From Longitalea arenae (GTDB lineage: Bacteria > Bacteroidota > Bacteroidia > Chitinophagales > Chitinophagaceae), in NCBI RefSeq assembly GCF_016924755.1, contig NZ_JAFFJX010000001.1:124001-188000 (forward strand): DNA of 64,000 nucleotides, read 5' to 3'. The position numbers and the translations under genes are program-made. Under the pieces are notes generated by a model, which made no database searches, was not told the origin of the DNA, and worked only from the letters and a program-made list of their open reading frames with translations. Within the stretch, counting starts at the first letter, position 1; each line of letters begins with the position of its first letter. This document shows, piece after piece, positions 44,007 through 53,436 of this stretch.

Positions 44007-44810
44007 TTAATTTCCAATGTGCATAACCCTTTTACCACCCCCATCACGTTGCATTTCGGCCATTGTTTTTTCCCGTTCTTTATTGAATTCCTCTGCTGTA
44101 AGTTTCTTCCCCTTTTTGGGTTCTTTAATGGCTGCCAGATCGGCTTTTGCGGAAATTTCAATAGCCCTGAAGATGGTGTTGTTATTGATATCGATCTGTA
44201 AGATCAGGCCAGGTAGCTGGCCTTCATAATCAGGCCCCGCAGGTACAGGAATAGCAGTTGTGAACCAAACACTCACCTGGCTGGTGTCGGGAATTTCTTT
44301 TCGGGTCATAACGCCGTTCTCCATCGAGATCATACTTCGTTTGCTGACCCGTGAGGTCGTTGCCTGCTGGCAGGTGTAACCCAGTATATTACGCGATTCG
44401 CCGCTTAATTTCCAGTGTAGTTTGCGAATGCTGTCCGTAACCAGGTATAGTTTTGTGGCAAACTCCTTTTGTTCCACTTTGCGGCCTTCCATAAAATTGC
44501 ACCACGTAATATCATCATCACCCATGCCGAACGCACGGATCTGAATGCCGTTTTCATTACCGGCGAAATCATTCAAGGTATTGTCTTCCAGCGGCCGGCG
44601 CAGGAGCTGGTTGTTACCGAAAAGCACTTCCAGCTTAATAACATGGGCACGTGGCGGCGGCGGGGTATGTTCCGCTCCTCCCGGTGCAGCCGCTACCCTA
44701 AGCTGCATTTGACGGGTAAACTCATACACTACACGGCCGCTTTGTTGCTGTGCCTGCGACTGTATGGCCAGAAAAAAGCCAGCCAGGAAATATATTGTTT
44801 TCATATACAT
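44007..44810 (-). CDS. GLPGLI family protein
   Basis: An exported protein of 267 residues (265 if the second Met is used) of the Bacteroidota GLPGLI family, function unknown. A signal peptide is at about 1-22 (MYMKTIYFLAGFFLAIQSQAQ). The mature part is mostly beta (SGRVVYEFTRQMQLRV near 24) and carries the family motif as GQLPGLILQIDINN near 202, followed by a charged C-terminal tail with a Lys/Glu-rich segment. An exact -7 box is at 44821-44828 on the minus strand, 10 bases upstream of the first ATG, so the leader is very short. It faces the divergent two-component operon. Confidence 0.9.
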   Translation of the reverse strand: MYMKTIYFLAGFFLAIQSQAQQQSGRVVYEFTRQMQLRVAAAPGGAEHTPPPPRAHVIKLEVLFGNNQLLRRPLEDNTLNDFAGNENGIQIRAFGMGDDDITWCNFMEGRKVEQKEFATKLYLVTDSIRKLHWKLSGESRNILGYTCQQATTSRVSKRSMISMENGVMTRKEIPDTSQVSVWFTTAIPVPAGPDYEGQLPGLILQIDINNNTIFRAIEISAKADLAAIKEPKKGKKLTAEEFNKEREKTMAEMQRDGGGKRVMHIGN

Positions 44811-44820
44811 TTATTTGTTT

Positions 44821-44828
44821 CAAAACTA
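44821..44828 (-). promoter_or_regulatory. Predicted -7 box of the GLPGLI gene
   Basis: On the minus strand the box reads TAGTTTTG (exact TAnnTTTG). The ATG at 44810 follows after 10 bases, or 44804 after 16. Confidence 0.45.
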
Positions 44829-44915
44829 GCGCAGTCAGTAAAGGCAGCAGGTTAAAACACCTTGGTTTAATGTTAATTAAGGTTAAAAAGATTCAACGGG
44901 TGCACAGTAAACGGC

Positions 44916-44923
44916 TACTTTTG
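44916..44923 (+). promoter_or_regulatory. Predicted -7 box and leaderless start of the sensor kinase gene
   Basis: TACTTTTG (exact TAnnTTTG) is followed by TAACAT and the ATG at 44930, only 6 bases on. Transcription would start at or next to the start codon. No clear -33 TTG at the expected place. Confidence 0.5.
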
Positions 44924-44929
44924 TAACAT

Positions 44930-46378
44930 ATGAACAGGCGCCGCTTGTATTTACCGGTTGTTTTAATGTTACTGGCTATAATAGCTGTAACAGGTTTCCA
45001 GGTTTACTGGCTGGTAAAAACATTCCGGGAAGAAAAACAAGACCTTGTTTTTCGCACCAATGTATTTTTCCGTGAAGCGGTGCAGCGTGTAAGGGTGGAA
45101 AAGCTGAAGTTGGATTCCAATTTCAATACGAATTTTCATTTCAGGGTGCCGCATCGGAGCGCAATTGGAATGATGGACGTAATGCGGAAAAGGATGTTGG
45201 ATACTTCGCGCAGTAAAGACAGGGTGCGGGTATTGGTTACGCAGAAAAATGCGCAGTTTGTACGCGAGGGTTTGCCCGCCGATTCCATTGAGGAAATTCA
45301 TGTCTTCAGAGATGGACCGGGCCAGGGACTTGTAAAGGTATTAAGCCGGGTCGATTCGCTGCAAGACAGCATCAGCATAAAAGAATTAACGGCTGGTTAT
45401 GCGCAGATCCTCAAAGAAGAAAGGATTTCCATCCCCTTTTCCATAAGCAGCCATAAAGCTAAACTTGCAATAAACGATACGCTGTATCCTCCGCCACCCT
45501 TCGAAACGGAGAATACGATCACTATTGGTTTCAATAAGCCGGTAACCTACCGCCTGGAGATTTCGAACACAACTGCGTTTGTATTACGGAAGATCTGGTC
45601 GCAGATCCTGATCTCCTTATTGCTGGTAGGGCTTACGGTCTTTTCGTTTACGCTGTTGCTAAGGAGCCTGGTTCAACAACGAAAGCTCACCCAGATAAAG
45701 AACGATTTCATAAGCAATATTACGCATGAGCTGAAAACGCCTATTGCTACGGTAAGTGTGGCCATCGAAGCTTTACGGAATTTTGATGCATTACAGGATC
45801 CCGGGAAAACAAAAGAATACCTGGCCATTTCTTCGAACGAGTTACAGCGCTTATCATTCCTTGTTGATAAAGTATTGAAACTGTCGATGTTTGAAAAGCA
45901 CCAGGTTGAGTTAAAGGAAGAAACCGTTGATCTGGCTGTGTTGATCAGGGAAGTAGTTAATTCCATGAAACTGCAATTTGAAAAGTACAAAGCGCAGGTA
46001 AACCTGCAGTTGCAGGGAAATCATTTTGAAGTGGAAGCAGACCGGCTGCATATTACCAGTGTGCTCTTTAATTTACTCGACAATGCTTTGAAGTATAGCA
46101 GGGATGATCCCTCCATACAGATTGAGCTAAAGGATGAGAACGACCGCATTCAGCTCTATGTTACTGACAATGGCATTGGTATTCCTGCAGAATATCATAA
46201 AAAGATATTCGATAAGTTTTTCCGCGTGCCTGCTGGTAATACCCATAATGTAAAAGGCTATGGGTTGGGATTGAGCTATGTAGCGTATGTTATTCAGCGG
46301 CATGCCGGTAGTATTGATGTGGAAAGTAAACCCGGTGTTGGAAGCCGGTTCATTATAAAACTGCCTGCAGCTTCATGA
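44930..46378 (+). CDS. Two-component sensor histidine kinase
   Basis: Membrane-bound kinase of 482 residues. It has a first transmembrane helix (about 8-28), an extracytoplasmic sensor region (about 30-225) with no known fold that I recognise, a second helix (about 228-250), then HisKA with the phospho-acceptor His266 (SNITHELKTPIATV) and a HATPase domain (LFNLLDNALKYS near 380, YVTDNGIGIP near 412, GYGLGLSYV near 444). The stop overlaps the start of the response regulator gene by 4 bases (ATGA), so the two are translationally coupled. The stimulus is unknown; the neighbouring GLPGLI gene is divergent. Confidence 0.94.
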   Translation: MNRRRLYLPVVLMLLAIIAVTGFQVYWLVKTFREEKQDLVFRTNVFFREAVQRVRVEKLKLDSNFNTNFHFRVPHRSAIGMMDVMRKRMLDTSRSKDRVRVLVTQKNAQFVREGLPADSIEEIHVFRDGPGQGLVKVLSRVDSLQDSISIKELTAGYAQILKEERISIPFSISSHKAKLAINDTLYPPPPFETENTITIGFNKPVTYRLEISNTTAFVLRKIWSQILISLLLVGLTVFSFTLLLRSLVQQRKLTQIKNDFISNITHELKTPIATVSVAIEALRNFDALQDPGKTKEYLAISSNELQRLSFLVDKVLKLSMFEKHQVELKEETVDLAVLIREVVNSMKLQFEKYKAQVNLQLQGNHFEVEADRLHITSVLFNLLDNALKYSRDDPSIQIELKDENDRIQLYVTDNGIGIPAEYHKKIFDKFFRVPAGNTHNVKGYGLGLSYVAYVIQRHAGSIDVESKPGVGSRFIIKLPAAS

Positions 46379-47067
46379 ATAAGACCAAGGTGCTTTATGT
46401 AGAAGATGAATTGTTCCTGGGTAAAATTGTAAAGGAGAGCCTGGAAAGCCGTCACTACGAGGTGGTGATGGAAAGCGACGGCACGAATGTATTGCCTGTT
46501 TTCAGGCAACTGAACCCGGATGTATGCGTGCTGGATGTTATGCTGCCGCATAAGGACGGATTCACCATTGCCAGCGAGATACGCGAGCTAAATCCTACGG
46601 TACCTATTATTTTTCTCACCGCCAAAACGCAAACCGACGACCTGGTAAAAGGGTTCTCGATCGGGGGCAATGATTATATTCGCAAACCCTTCAGCATGGA
46701 GGAATTGATCGTGCGCATTGAAAATGCATTGCGCATCAGGCAGCAAGGGGTGCCTGTCACCAATGCGAAAGACATCTTACAAATTGGCAAATACAGCTTT
46801 CATGTAACCCGGCAGGTGCTGTCGGGTTACCATGAAGTGCGAAAACTATCTTTCCGCGAAAGTGAATTGCTGAAAATCTTATACGAGAACCGCGACCGGA
46901 TCATTGACCGCAAAGACATTCTGAATCTGCTCTGGGGCAATGATTCCTTTTTTAACTCGCGCAACCTCGATGTTTACATCACTAAATTGCGCAGTTATCT
47001 GAAAGAAGATGATCTGCTGGAAATAATTACCATCAAAGGAGTAGGATACCGCTTTGTGACCGGATGA
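46375..47067 (+). CDS. OmpR-family response regulator
   Basis: DNA-binding regulator of 230 residues, partner of the kinase just upstream. The receiver domain (about 4-118) has the acidic pocket Glu10/Asp11, the phospho-acceptor Asp54 (CVLDVMLPHKDGF) and Lys104 (YIRKPF). The trans_reg_C winged-helix domain (about 130-228) has SFRESELLKILYENRDRIIDRKDILNLLWG and NVYITKL-type recognition helix (LDVYITKLRSYLK). The ATGA overlap with the kinase indicates an operon. Target genes unknown, although the divergent GLPGLI gene is a candidate. Confidence 0.95.
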   Translation: MNKTKVLYVEDELFLGKIVKESLESRHYEVVMESDGTNVLPVFRQLNPDVCVLDVMLPHKDGFTIASEIRELNPTVPIIFLTAKTQTDDLVKGFSIGGNDYIRKPFSMEELIVRIENALRIRQQGVPVTNAKDILQIGKYSFHVTRQVLSGYHEVRKLSFRESELLKILYENRDRIIDRKDILNLLWGNDSFFNSRNLDVYITKLRSYLKEDDLLEIITIKGVGYRFVTG

Positions 47068-47089
47068 AAGGAGTGAATGAGTCAAAGGG

Positions 47090-47160
47090 GTCAAATGAGT
47101 CAAAGAAGTCAAATAAGTCAGATAGTCAAATACATACGACATTTGACTGACTCATTTGAC
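47090..47160 (+). repeat. Inverted reiterated word AGTCAAA after the response regulator
   Basis: Words AGTCAAA, GGTCAAAT, GAGTCAAAG, AAGTCAAAT recur from 47077, and GTCAAATGAGTCA (47090-47102) pairs perfectly with TGACTCATTTGAC (47148-47160). GTTTTGATTATTTG follows, so it could act as a terminator. Confidence 0.7.
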
Positions 47161-47184
47161 GTTTTGATTATTTGAATGCTAAGA

Positions 47185-47478
47185 TCAATTTAATTTGATG
47201 GTCTTGATCTGCTGTGGTTTTTTTAAGCGTTGCATGAACCACATGATGGTGAAACTGGGGATGAAGTCAAGCCCCGGCATCAGCTCTTCCACAAAGTTGA
47301 ACAATCCGCCAAAGGCGCCTTTCCAACCACCAAAAGTGCGGTAGAAAATGAGCGCAGAAATGGGCGCCCAAATGATATCACCAAATTCACCTAAGAAGGG
47401 AATGGTGTATGTTGCGTAACCAATGATATCCATCAGTACGCAAAATATCAATGAGGTCGAAGTTTGCTGTTTGTTCAT
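47185..47478 (-). CDS. Small membrane protein, conserved hypothetical
   Basis: A 97-residue protein that I do not assign to a named family. It shows two or three hydrophobic stretches (about 8-28, LIFCVLMDIIGYATYTIPFL; 32-47, IIWAPISALIFYRTF; 50-80, with Phe/Gly/Trp-rich segments) and a basic end (RLKKPQQIKTIKLN). No signal peptide cleavage pattern is seen. It lies between the two-component operon (opposite strand) and the hybrid kinase gene, with which it is co-directional, 134 bases apart. A link to signalling is not shown. Confidence 0.65.
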   Translation of the reverse strand: MNKQQTSTSLIFCVLMDIIGYATYTIPFLGEFGDIIWAPISALIFYRTFGGWKGAFGGLFNFVEELMPGLDFIPSFTIMWFMQRLKKPQQIKTIKLN

Positions 47479-47612
47479 TTCCTGAATTTACGACAATTAA
47501 GACAAATAATGGGTCGCAGAAGTTGTAAGAATATTACGGGTTGGTTGTTAAAATTTAGCCAAGGAGCTTGCGGCCATTGACTTCCGGTTTCCTGCCTCCG
47601 GCTTCCGTGTTG

Positions 47613-50600
47613 TTACACCAATAACATGCGCTTTTTCAGTACAGCTTCTATTTCTTCCAGTTTGAAAGGTTTGGAGATATAATCATTCATGCCTGATTCA
47701 ATGCATTTTTCTTTATCGCCCTGCATGGCATCGGCAGTGAGTGCAATCACCGGAATGAGGCTGTGCGGCTCAGGCAATTGCCTGATGAGGCGGGTGGTGG
47801 TGAAGCCATCCATTTCGGGCATGTTTACATCCATAAAGATCAGCTGCGGGTCCTGTTCCTGTAACAGTTCCAGCGCCTGTTTGCCATTGGTAGCTTTAAT
47901 AACGGCAAATCCCATTTTCCCCAGCACCTCTGTGATCAGCATCATGTTGATGGGTTCATCTTCCACCACCATGATCGTGGCGGCGCCGGTTATTTTTTCA
48001 ATCGTAGGAATAGCATTTATCTTAGCCGGTTGTTGTTTCCCGGTAGTGAACATAGCCGAAAGCATTGCATATAGCTCATAGAGTTTAACGGGTTTTGATA
48101 AGAAACTATGGATGCCCAATTCTTCTGCCTGCCGCTGTACCATATTTTTTTCCATCGAAGAAAGCATCATGATCACTGGCTGTGCAAAATTGCTTGGCAT
48201 ATTCCTGATCTCCTGCACCAGCTGTATACCATCCATTTCGGGCATGTGGTGATCGGTAAGAATAAGATCCAGTGGCTCTGCCTGCTGGCGGATCCGTTGC
48301 AGGATGGTCAATGCCTCCTGTCCGCTGGAAGCTGTTTCACACGCAATGCCAAAATACCGGAAGATCTCCTGCATCAGCCAGCGGTTGCTTGCATTGTCAT
48401 CGATGACCAGCACTTTTTGCAAAGGTGGCCGGTAAACACTTGTAATCTGCGGTTCTATATTTACAATTTGCAGCGGTAAGCGCAGGGTGAATGTACTGCC
48501 ACTGCCGGCTTCACTCTCTACCTGTAAGCTGCCATCCATCAGCTCGGCTAAACTTTTTGAAATAGTGAGGCCTAAGCCGGTACCACCATATTTGCGGGTG
48601 GTTGAAGAGTCGGCCTGCGTAAAGCTGTCGAATATTTTTACCAGTTTTTCTTGCGAGATGCCAATCCCCGTATCGCGTACCGACAAATGAATATCAATAA
48701 ACTTTTTGTTGTCCTTTACGTAAACGTTGCCAGCTTTTTTAAGCGACACGAATATTTCGCCCTGCTGGGTAAATTTAATGGCATTGCCCAGGAGGTTCAC
48801 GAAGATCTGGCGGATCCGAACGGGGTCGCCACTAACCCGGCTGGGCAATAATGGATCGATATGACAAACCATTTCCAGCTTTTTTTCAAAAGCCTTTACC
48901 GTGAGCATATCGATGGTCTCTTCCACCAGTTCATCTATTCTGAAGCTGGTATTATCGATATGCAGTTTACCGGCTTCCAGTTTTGAGAAATCGAGAATGT
49001 CGTTGATAATATCAAGCAGGCCGTAAGCCGATTTCTTTACGTTCTCCAGGTAATCCCGTTGACTGTGTTGCAAGTTTGTGGTAAGCACAAGATCGGTAAA
49101 ACCAATGATGCCATTCATAGGCGTACGCAGTTCATGACTCATATTGGCCATGAATTCGCTTTTGGCCTGGTTGGCTGTTTCGGCCATGTCTTTCGCCATC
49201 ACCAGTTCCTGCTCCATTTGCTTACGCTCGATGGCCGCGGCCAGGGTGGCGGCAAATGATTGCAGAATGCTGAATTCGGTGATCGTCCAGTCGCGTTCCT
49301 GCGTGCAATCGCTGAACGCTACAAAGCCCCAGAAATAATGCATGGTGAACACAGGCAGTACTGCAGCTGTTTTAACACCTCTTTCTTCGTAAAAAGACCG
49401 TAGTTCAGCATCCTGCATATGCCTCACATGGCTGCAATATATTTCCTCGTTGATGAGGGTTTGAAATAGCGGCGATCTGATGTTTATCTCTTTGTTCTGA
49501 AAATCAGGCGTACGGTAGATCAGTTCATCGCCGGCACTTTCCCATTGCCACAACCTGCTGGTATACCATTTATCTTCTGTTAGTATGTATTCATTTTTGT
49601 AAACGTTCAGGTTATCGACCTGCATTTTCATGCCCAGCAACTGAATCGCTTCGCCAATGGCCTGATCGAGGTTATTATTACTTATGAGCAAATGCGTTGC
49701 TTCGGCCACTGCCTGCAGCAACTGGTCTTTGCGGCGCAGGTTTTCTTCTACCTTTTTCAGCGGGGTAATATTATGTACAAACCCTAACACGCCCCATACA
49801 TTGCCATCTGCATCTTTCAGCGGTACTTTTACCGTGCTCATCGTATTCAGCTGGCCATTGGAAAAATTCGGTTCTTCGGGAATGTAGATCACTTTGCCGG
49901 AACGCACCACTTCATCGTCATCGGCCCAGAAACCGCGTATCCCGCGGGAAGGATCTCCTTTAACATATTCAACGGGAAAGCCAACTTCGAGGTCGTCTTT
50001 GCCAATAATTTCCTTGGGCGTTTTACGCAGGGAGTCGGCGCAGGCCTGGTTGATCAGCAGGAAGCGGTGGTTAGGATCTTTGATGAATATCCAGTCGGGC
50101 GTAGAATTGATAATGGTGCGCAACAGTTCTTCAGACTGCTTAACATCCGACAGCAGCTGCTCGCGTTCTGCCTCGGCTTTCTTTTGTTCGGTAATGTTAC
50201 GGGAAGTAGTGATGATCTTCACAACCTGCTTGTTTTCCTTCACCGGTTTTAAGATGCTTTCGAGCCAGATATATTCCTTGTTTTTGGTTTGAATGCGGTA
50301 GCGCAAGGTGAGGTTATCGATCCTGTTCATGGCCACACTGCCTTTATGCGGGGTAAAGGCAAACACATCATCCGGGTGAACGAATTCCGTTATGGAATGG
50401 CCTTCCATTTCTTCGCGATAATATCCCAGGGCTTTTTCAACCGATGGAGATACATATTGAAAGATACCTTCGGGACTGCTTACCGAAATTATATCTTCGG
50501 CATGTTCTGCCAGCAGGCGGAATTTCTGTTCACTGTTTTGCAGCGCCTGTTCGGCAATTACTTTTTCGGTAACATTTACGCCAATGCCCTGGATCTCCGA

Positions 50601-51602
50601 AACCCCATCCTCATTCTGCAAGGCAATGAATTCCCAGTCGGTCCACTGAAAACTGTTCGTTTGTTTGATAGATTTTTTGATCAGCAGCTTGAAAACTGTG
50701 CCCGGGTTTAACCAGCATTGGTCGGCTACTTCCTGGCAGCGGTGCAGGTCTTTGGGATGAATGGTCGTATAAAAGGGAACACCCAGTACTTCACTTTCAG
50801 TATAGCCGAAGACTTTCAAGAATTGCGGATTGGCATACGTAAAGTTTCCGTTGCGGTCTATACGGATAACATAGTTTGTTTGTGAATTAAGGATGGAAGA
50901 GAGGTATTTCTTCTCGCGCAGCAGGGCATTCCGGGCCGTTTGCAGGGCTTCAAAGTTCTTTCTGTTGCTGCGCAACAGCGGATCGATCACCAGGAAAATA
51001 AGGCAAATGAGGGCAACGATGAGCGAAATGAATTTACCGGTATTGATAGTTGACGACGCTTCTATTCTTTCTGTTACCAGTTCCGTGTACCGCTGCACTA
51101 CCTGGTTCATCAGCGCAAAGAACTTTCTTTCGCTGTACAAGATCTGTTGTTTATACAGGGAGCCATTGATGGCCAGCAGCTCACTATCAGCCTGCTGCAC
51201 TTCCTGCGCTACAGCAACAATAGCCTTAAAATGAGTTTGGGCATTGGTAAGGTCGCGGGTGATTTCCAGGAGGTCGGCGGTAACCGGTTCATCCTTTACG
51301 ATCTTTATTTTATTGCGTAAAAGCTGGTTGCAAACGAGAAAAGAGTCGGTAGCTTGTTTAAGTTGTTCCCGGATGTTTTGTTGTTCCGGTTCGGGCAGGC
51401 GGCTGTTGGTAAGAAGCAATACGTCCTTGGTAATGATCTGGCCAAAAGTTTGTTGCTGCCCGCTTATGTTCACCAGTTTTACCATTTGTTCATTCTGTTT
51501 CGACGACAGATGAATCATGTAATAACCGAAGAAATTAAACAGCAGCACAGCGGCAAGCAGCACGACAGCAATTCTGACCAGTTTTCGAACAGGACTCTTC
51601 AT
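47613..51602 (-). CDS. Hybrid sensor histidine kinase with PAS and GAF domains and two receivers
   Basis: A 1329-residue membrane-bound hybrid kinase. A transmembrane helix (about 10-30), a periplasmic sensor region (about 30-185) starting [15 protein letters not shown], which resembles PilJ/type IV pilus-type sensors, and a second helix (about 190-210) are followed by three PAS/PAC units (about 235-640), a GAF domain (about 660-800), HisKA with His823 ([12 protein letters not shown]), HATPase, and two receivers ([10 protein letters not shown] and [12 protein letters not shown], each with a phospho-acceptor Asp). No DNA-binding domain is present. ATG 51602 is chosen over the TTG at 51629, which is within a -7 box. 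Input signal unknown. Confidence 0.92.
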   Translation of the reverse strand: MKSPVRKLVRIAVVLLAAVLLFNFFGYYMIHLSSKQNEQMVKLVNISGQQQTFGQIITKDVLLLTNSRLPEPEQQNIREQLKQATDSFLVCNQLLRNKIKIVKDEPVTADLLEITRDLTNAQTHFKAIVAVAQEVQQADSELLAINGSLYKQQILYSERKFFALMNQVVQRYTELVTERIEASSTINTGKFISLIVALICLIFLVIDPLLRSNRKNFEALQTARNALLREKKYLSSILNSQTNYVIRIDRNGNFTYANPQFLKVFGYTESEVLGVPFYTTIHPKDLHRCQEVADQCWLNPGTVFKLLIKKSIKQTNSFQWTDWEFIALQNEDGVSEIQGIGVNVTEKVIAEQALQNSEQKFRLLAEHAEDIISVSSPEGIFQYVSPSVEKALGYYREEMEGHSITEFVHPDDVFAFTPHKGSVAMNRIDNLTLRYRIQTKNKEYIWLESILKPVKENKQVVKIITTSRNITEQKKAEAEREQLLSDVKQSEELLRTIINSTPDWIFIKDPNHRFLLINQACADSLRKTPKEIIGKDDLEVGFPVEYVKGDPSRGIRGFWADDDEVVRSGKVIYIPEEPNFSNGQLNTMSTVKVPLKDADGNVWGVLGFVHNITPLKKVEENLRRKDQLLQAVAEATHLLISNNNLDQAIGEAIQLLGMKMQVDNLNVYKNEYILTEDKWYTSRLWQWESAGDELIYRTPDFQNKEINIRSPLFQTLINEEIYCSHVRHMQDAELRSFYEERGVKTAAVLPVFTMHYFWGFVAFSDCTQERDWTITEFSILQSFAATLAAAIERKQMEQELVMAKDMAETANQAKSEFMANMSHELRTPMNGIIGFTDLVLTTNLQHSQRDYLENVKKSAYGLLDIINDILDFSKLEAGKLHIDNTSFRIDELVEETIDMLTVKAFEKKLEMVCHIDPLLPSRVSGDPVRIRQIFVNLLGNAIKFTQQGEIFVSLKKAGNVYVKDNKKFIDIHLSVRDTGIGISQEKLVKIFDSFTQADSSTTRKYGGTGLGLTISKSLAELMDGSLQVESEAGSGSTFTLRLPLQIVNIEPQITSVYRPPLQKVLVIDDNASNRWLMQEIFRYFGIACETASSGQEALTILQRIRQQAEPLDLILTDHHMPEMDGIQLVQEIRNMPSNFAQPVIMMLSSMEKNMVQRQAEELGIHSFLSKPVKLYELYAMLSAMFTTGKQQPAKINAIPTIEKITGAATIMVVEDEPINMMLITEVLGKMGFAVIKATNGKQALELLQEQDPQLIFMDVNMPEMDGFTTTRLIRQLPEPHSLIPVIALTADAMQGDKEKCIESGMNDYISKPFKLEEIEAVLKKRMLLV

Positions 51603-51616
51603 GGATTTAAAGGATA

Positions 51617-51624
51617 CAAACCTA
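51617..51624 (-). promoter_or_regulatory. Predicted -7 box of the hybrid kinase gene
   Basis: On the minus strand the box reads TAGGTTTG (exact TAnnTTTG), 14 bases before the ATG at 51602. It covers the upstream codons that would extend the frame to a TTG at 51629. Confidence 0.5.
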
Positions 51625-51762
51625 CCCAATATATAACTGATAAATATAGTTTGTATTGAACATCAACCCTTGTTTTTTATCATAAATAAGGGTAATTCTT
51701 CATGATTTTATGCTTTGGGTACGGCCGCTGGCCAGGATGAACAAATAAAGTGGTAAGAAAGT

Positions 51763-51926
51763 GTTACAGGTTTCAGGTTACAGGGAAATTCATTGCCGCT
51801 TTCAGTATCCCGGAAAACAGCCATAAACCGCAAACTGAAAGCAAAAAGCTTGCACTTTGAAATTGAAGCCCCGGCAACCGGAAACGGCTGACAGCGAGCA
51901 CCTCAAACCTGTAACCTGCACCCTGG
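51763..51926. repeat. Inverted reiterated word (GTTACAGGTTTCAGG type)
   Basis: Left arm (51763-51785) GTTACAGGTTTCAGG and TTACAGGG; right arm (51904-51926) CAAACCTGTAACCTGCACCCTGG, its reverse complement. The loop is longer (about 118 bases) than in copies at 24.0 and 28.5 kb, and contains a CCGGCAACCGG word shared with 62370-62380. It lies in the gap between the mqnC and hybrid kinase genes. Confidence 0.65.
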
Positions 51927-51972
51927 AACCGTTCCTTAGGTGGTAATATGTTACACTTTAAAGTGATTCTAC

Positions 51973-53097
51973 CTAATAGTCTATCACTTGCTCCTCGATA
52001 TACGCCGGTAATTCGCGCCATTCGTACTGTTGGTTGCGCAATTGCGGTTCAAAACCCGCTTCGCGAATAGCGTTTTGTATGCTTTTGTAGGTAAATCGGT
52101 GCGGTGCACCAGCAGCGCTTACCACATTTTCTTCCAACATAATACTGCCGAAATCATTAGCGCCGGCATGCAAACAAATTTGGGCGGTTTGTTTACCAAC
52201 AGTGAGCCAGGAAGCCTGGATATTCTTCACGTTGGGCAGCATGATCCGGCTAATGGCGATCATGCGAATATATTCATCGGGCGTGGTAAGATTATGTACA
52301 CCGCGGATCCTGGTAAGCAGGGTATCCACATCCTGGAAGGTCCAGGGAATGAAGGCCAGGAAACCTTTAGCTTCGGCTGGTTTTTTAGCCTGTACCTCCC
52401 TGATCTTCACCAGGTGCTCAAAACGTTCGCGCAGTGTTTCCACATGCCCGAACATCATGGTGCCCGAGGTGGTAATGTTCAGTTTATGGGCTTCATGCAT
52501 TATATCGAGCCACTCCTGCGAGCCGCATTTTCCTTTGGAGATGAGGCGGCGTACGCGATCGACCAGGATCTCGGCGCCGGCGCCCGGCAGGCTGTCCATA
52601 CCCGCTTCTTTTAAAGCGGTCAAAACTTCGCGGTGGGTCGATTTTTCGAGTTTGGTAATATGGGCAATTTCAGGGGGGCCTAAAGTATGCAGCTTAATGC
52701 TCGGGTACAGCTGTTTTAATTGTTTGAACAGGTCAACATAAAACTGTAAACCCAGTTCGGGGTGATGGCCACCCTGCAGCAATAACTGATCGCCACCCCA
52801 GCGGATGGTTTCTTCAATTTTCTTCTTATAGGTAGCAAGATCGGTGATATAAGCATCCTTGTGGCCGGGTATGCGAAAGAAGTTACAGAACTTACAATTG
52901 GCAATACATACGTTAGTGGTATTTACGTTACGATCTATTTGCCAGGTAACTTTTCCATGGGGAACTTGTTTTTTACGCAACTCATTGGCTACAAACATCA
53001 GTTCTGTCAATGGGGCTTGTTCAAACAGGTACATTCCTTCCTCGACGGTCAGCATATCAAAATTCAGGGCCTTGGCGTAGAGCTCATCCAGATGCAT
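51973..53097 (-). CDS. mqnC: Cyclic dehypoxanthinyl futalosine synthase
   Basis: Radical S-adenosylmethionine enzyme of the futalosine route to menaquinone, converting dehypoxanthinyl futalosine to its cyclic form. The 374-residue protein carries the [4Fe-4S]-binding Cys64, Cys68 and Cys71 (CIANCKFC), with WQIDRNVNTTNVC ahead, GGDQLLLQGGHHPELG near 100, LPGAGAEILVDRVR near 172, TMMFGHVETLRERFEHL near 216 and FIPWTFQD near 250. The words VTWQIDRN and GAGAEILVDRVRRLI separate MqnC from the related MqnE. The organism thus probably uses the futalosine pathway. An exact -7 box lies at 53116. Confidence 0.95.
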   Translation of the reverse strand: MHLDELYAKALNFDMLTVEEGMYLFEQAPLTELMFVANELRKKQVPHGKVTWQIDRNVNTTNVCIANCKFCNFFRIPGHKDAYITDLATYKKKIEETIRWGGDQLLLQGGHHPELGLQFYVDLFKQLKQLYPSIKLHTLGPPEIAHITKLEKSTHREVLTALKEAGMDSLPGAGAEILVDRVRRLISKGKCGSQEWLDIMHEAHKLNITTSGTMMFGHVETLRERFEHLVKIREVQAKKPAEAKGFLAFIPWTFQDVDTLLTRIRGVHNLTTPDEYIRMIAISRIMLPNVKNIQASWLTVGKQTAQICLHAGANDFGSIMLEENVVSAAGAPHRFTYKSIQNAIREAGFEPQLRNQQYEWRELPAYIEEQVIDY

Positions 53098-53115
53098 AAA
53101 AATTTATTGTAGCAA

Positions 53116-53123
53116 CAAAAGTA
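53116..53123 (-). promoter_or_regulatory. Predicted -7 box of mqnC
   Basis: On the minus strand the box reads TACTTTTG (exact TAnnTTTG), 18 bases before the mqnC ATG. Confidence 0.5.
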
Positions 53124-53436
53124 CTAAACGATCGGTTCAGAACGAATCGTATATCTGCAAATAGGAAGGATGTTTATACACCCCTATTCGTAATTGAGCA
53201 GTTGGTAACGACCATTTATGTGTTTTTATTCCAATGGTTTACCAATTTCACATAATTATTTTATCTTACTAACTGCATTCAAACATTTGACAATGCAGGC
53301 CGAAAACGGATATAGCCAGAAAAGCCGGAAATGCGAAGAGCCGAATCAATGGGTGTTTTTCGGCGATTGGCCTTCCAAAGCTATTGGGCCGGCTGGCCAG
53401 TATCGGCACCGAGCAACATTTATTAAACCTGCTTCC

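Noticed and set aside
53218-53436. Longer N-terminus for the retropepsin-like protease
   Set aside because: The 73 extra residues have no signal peptide or domain, while the ATG at 53437 begins a normal signal peptide.
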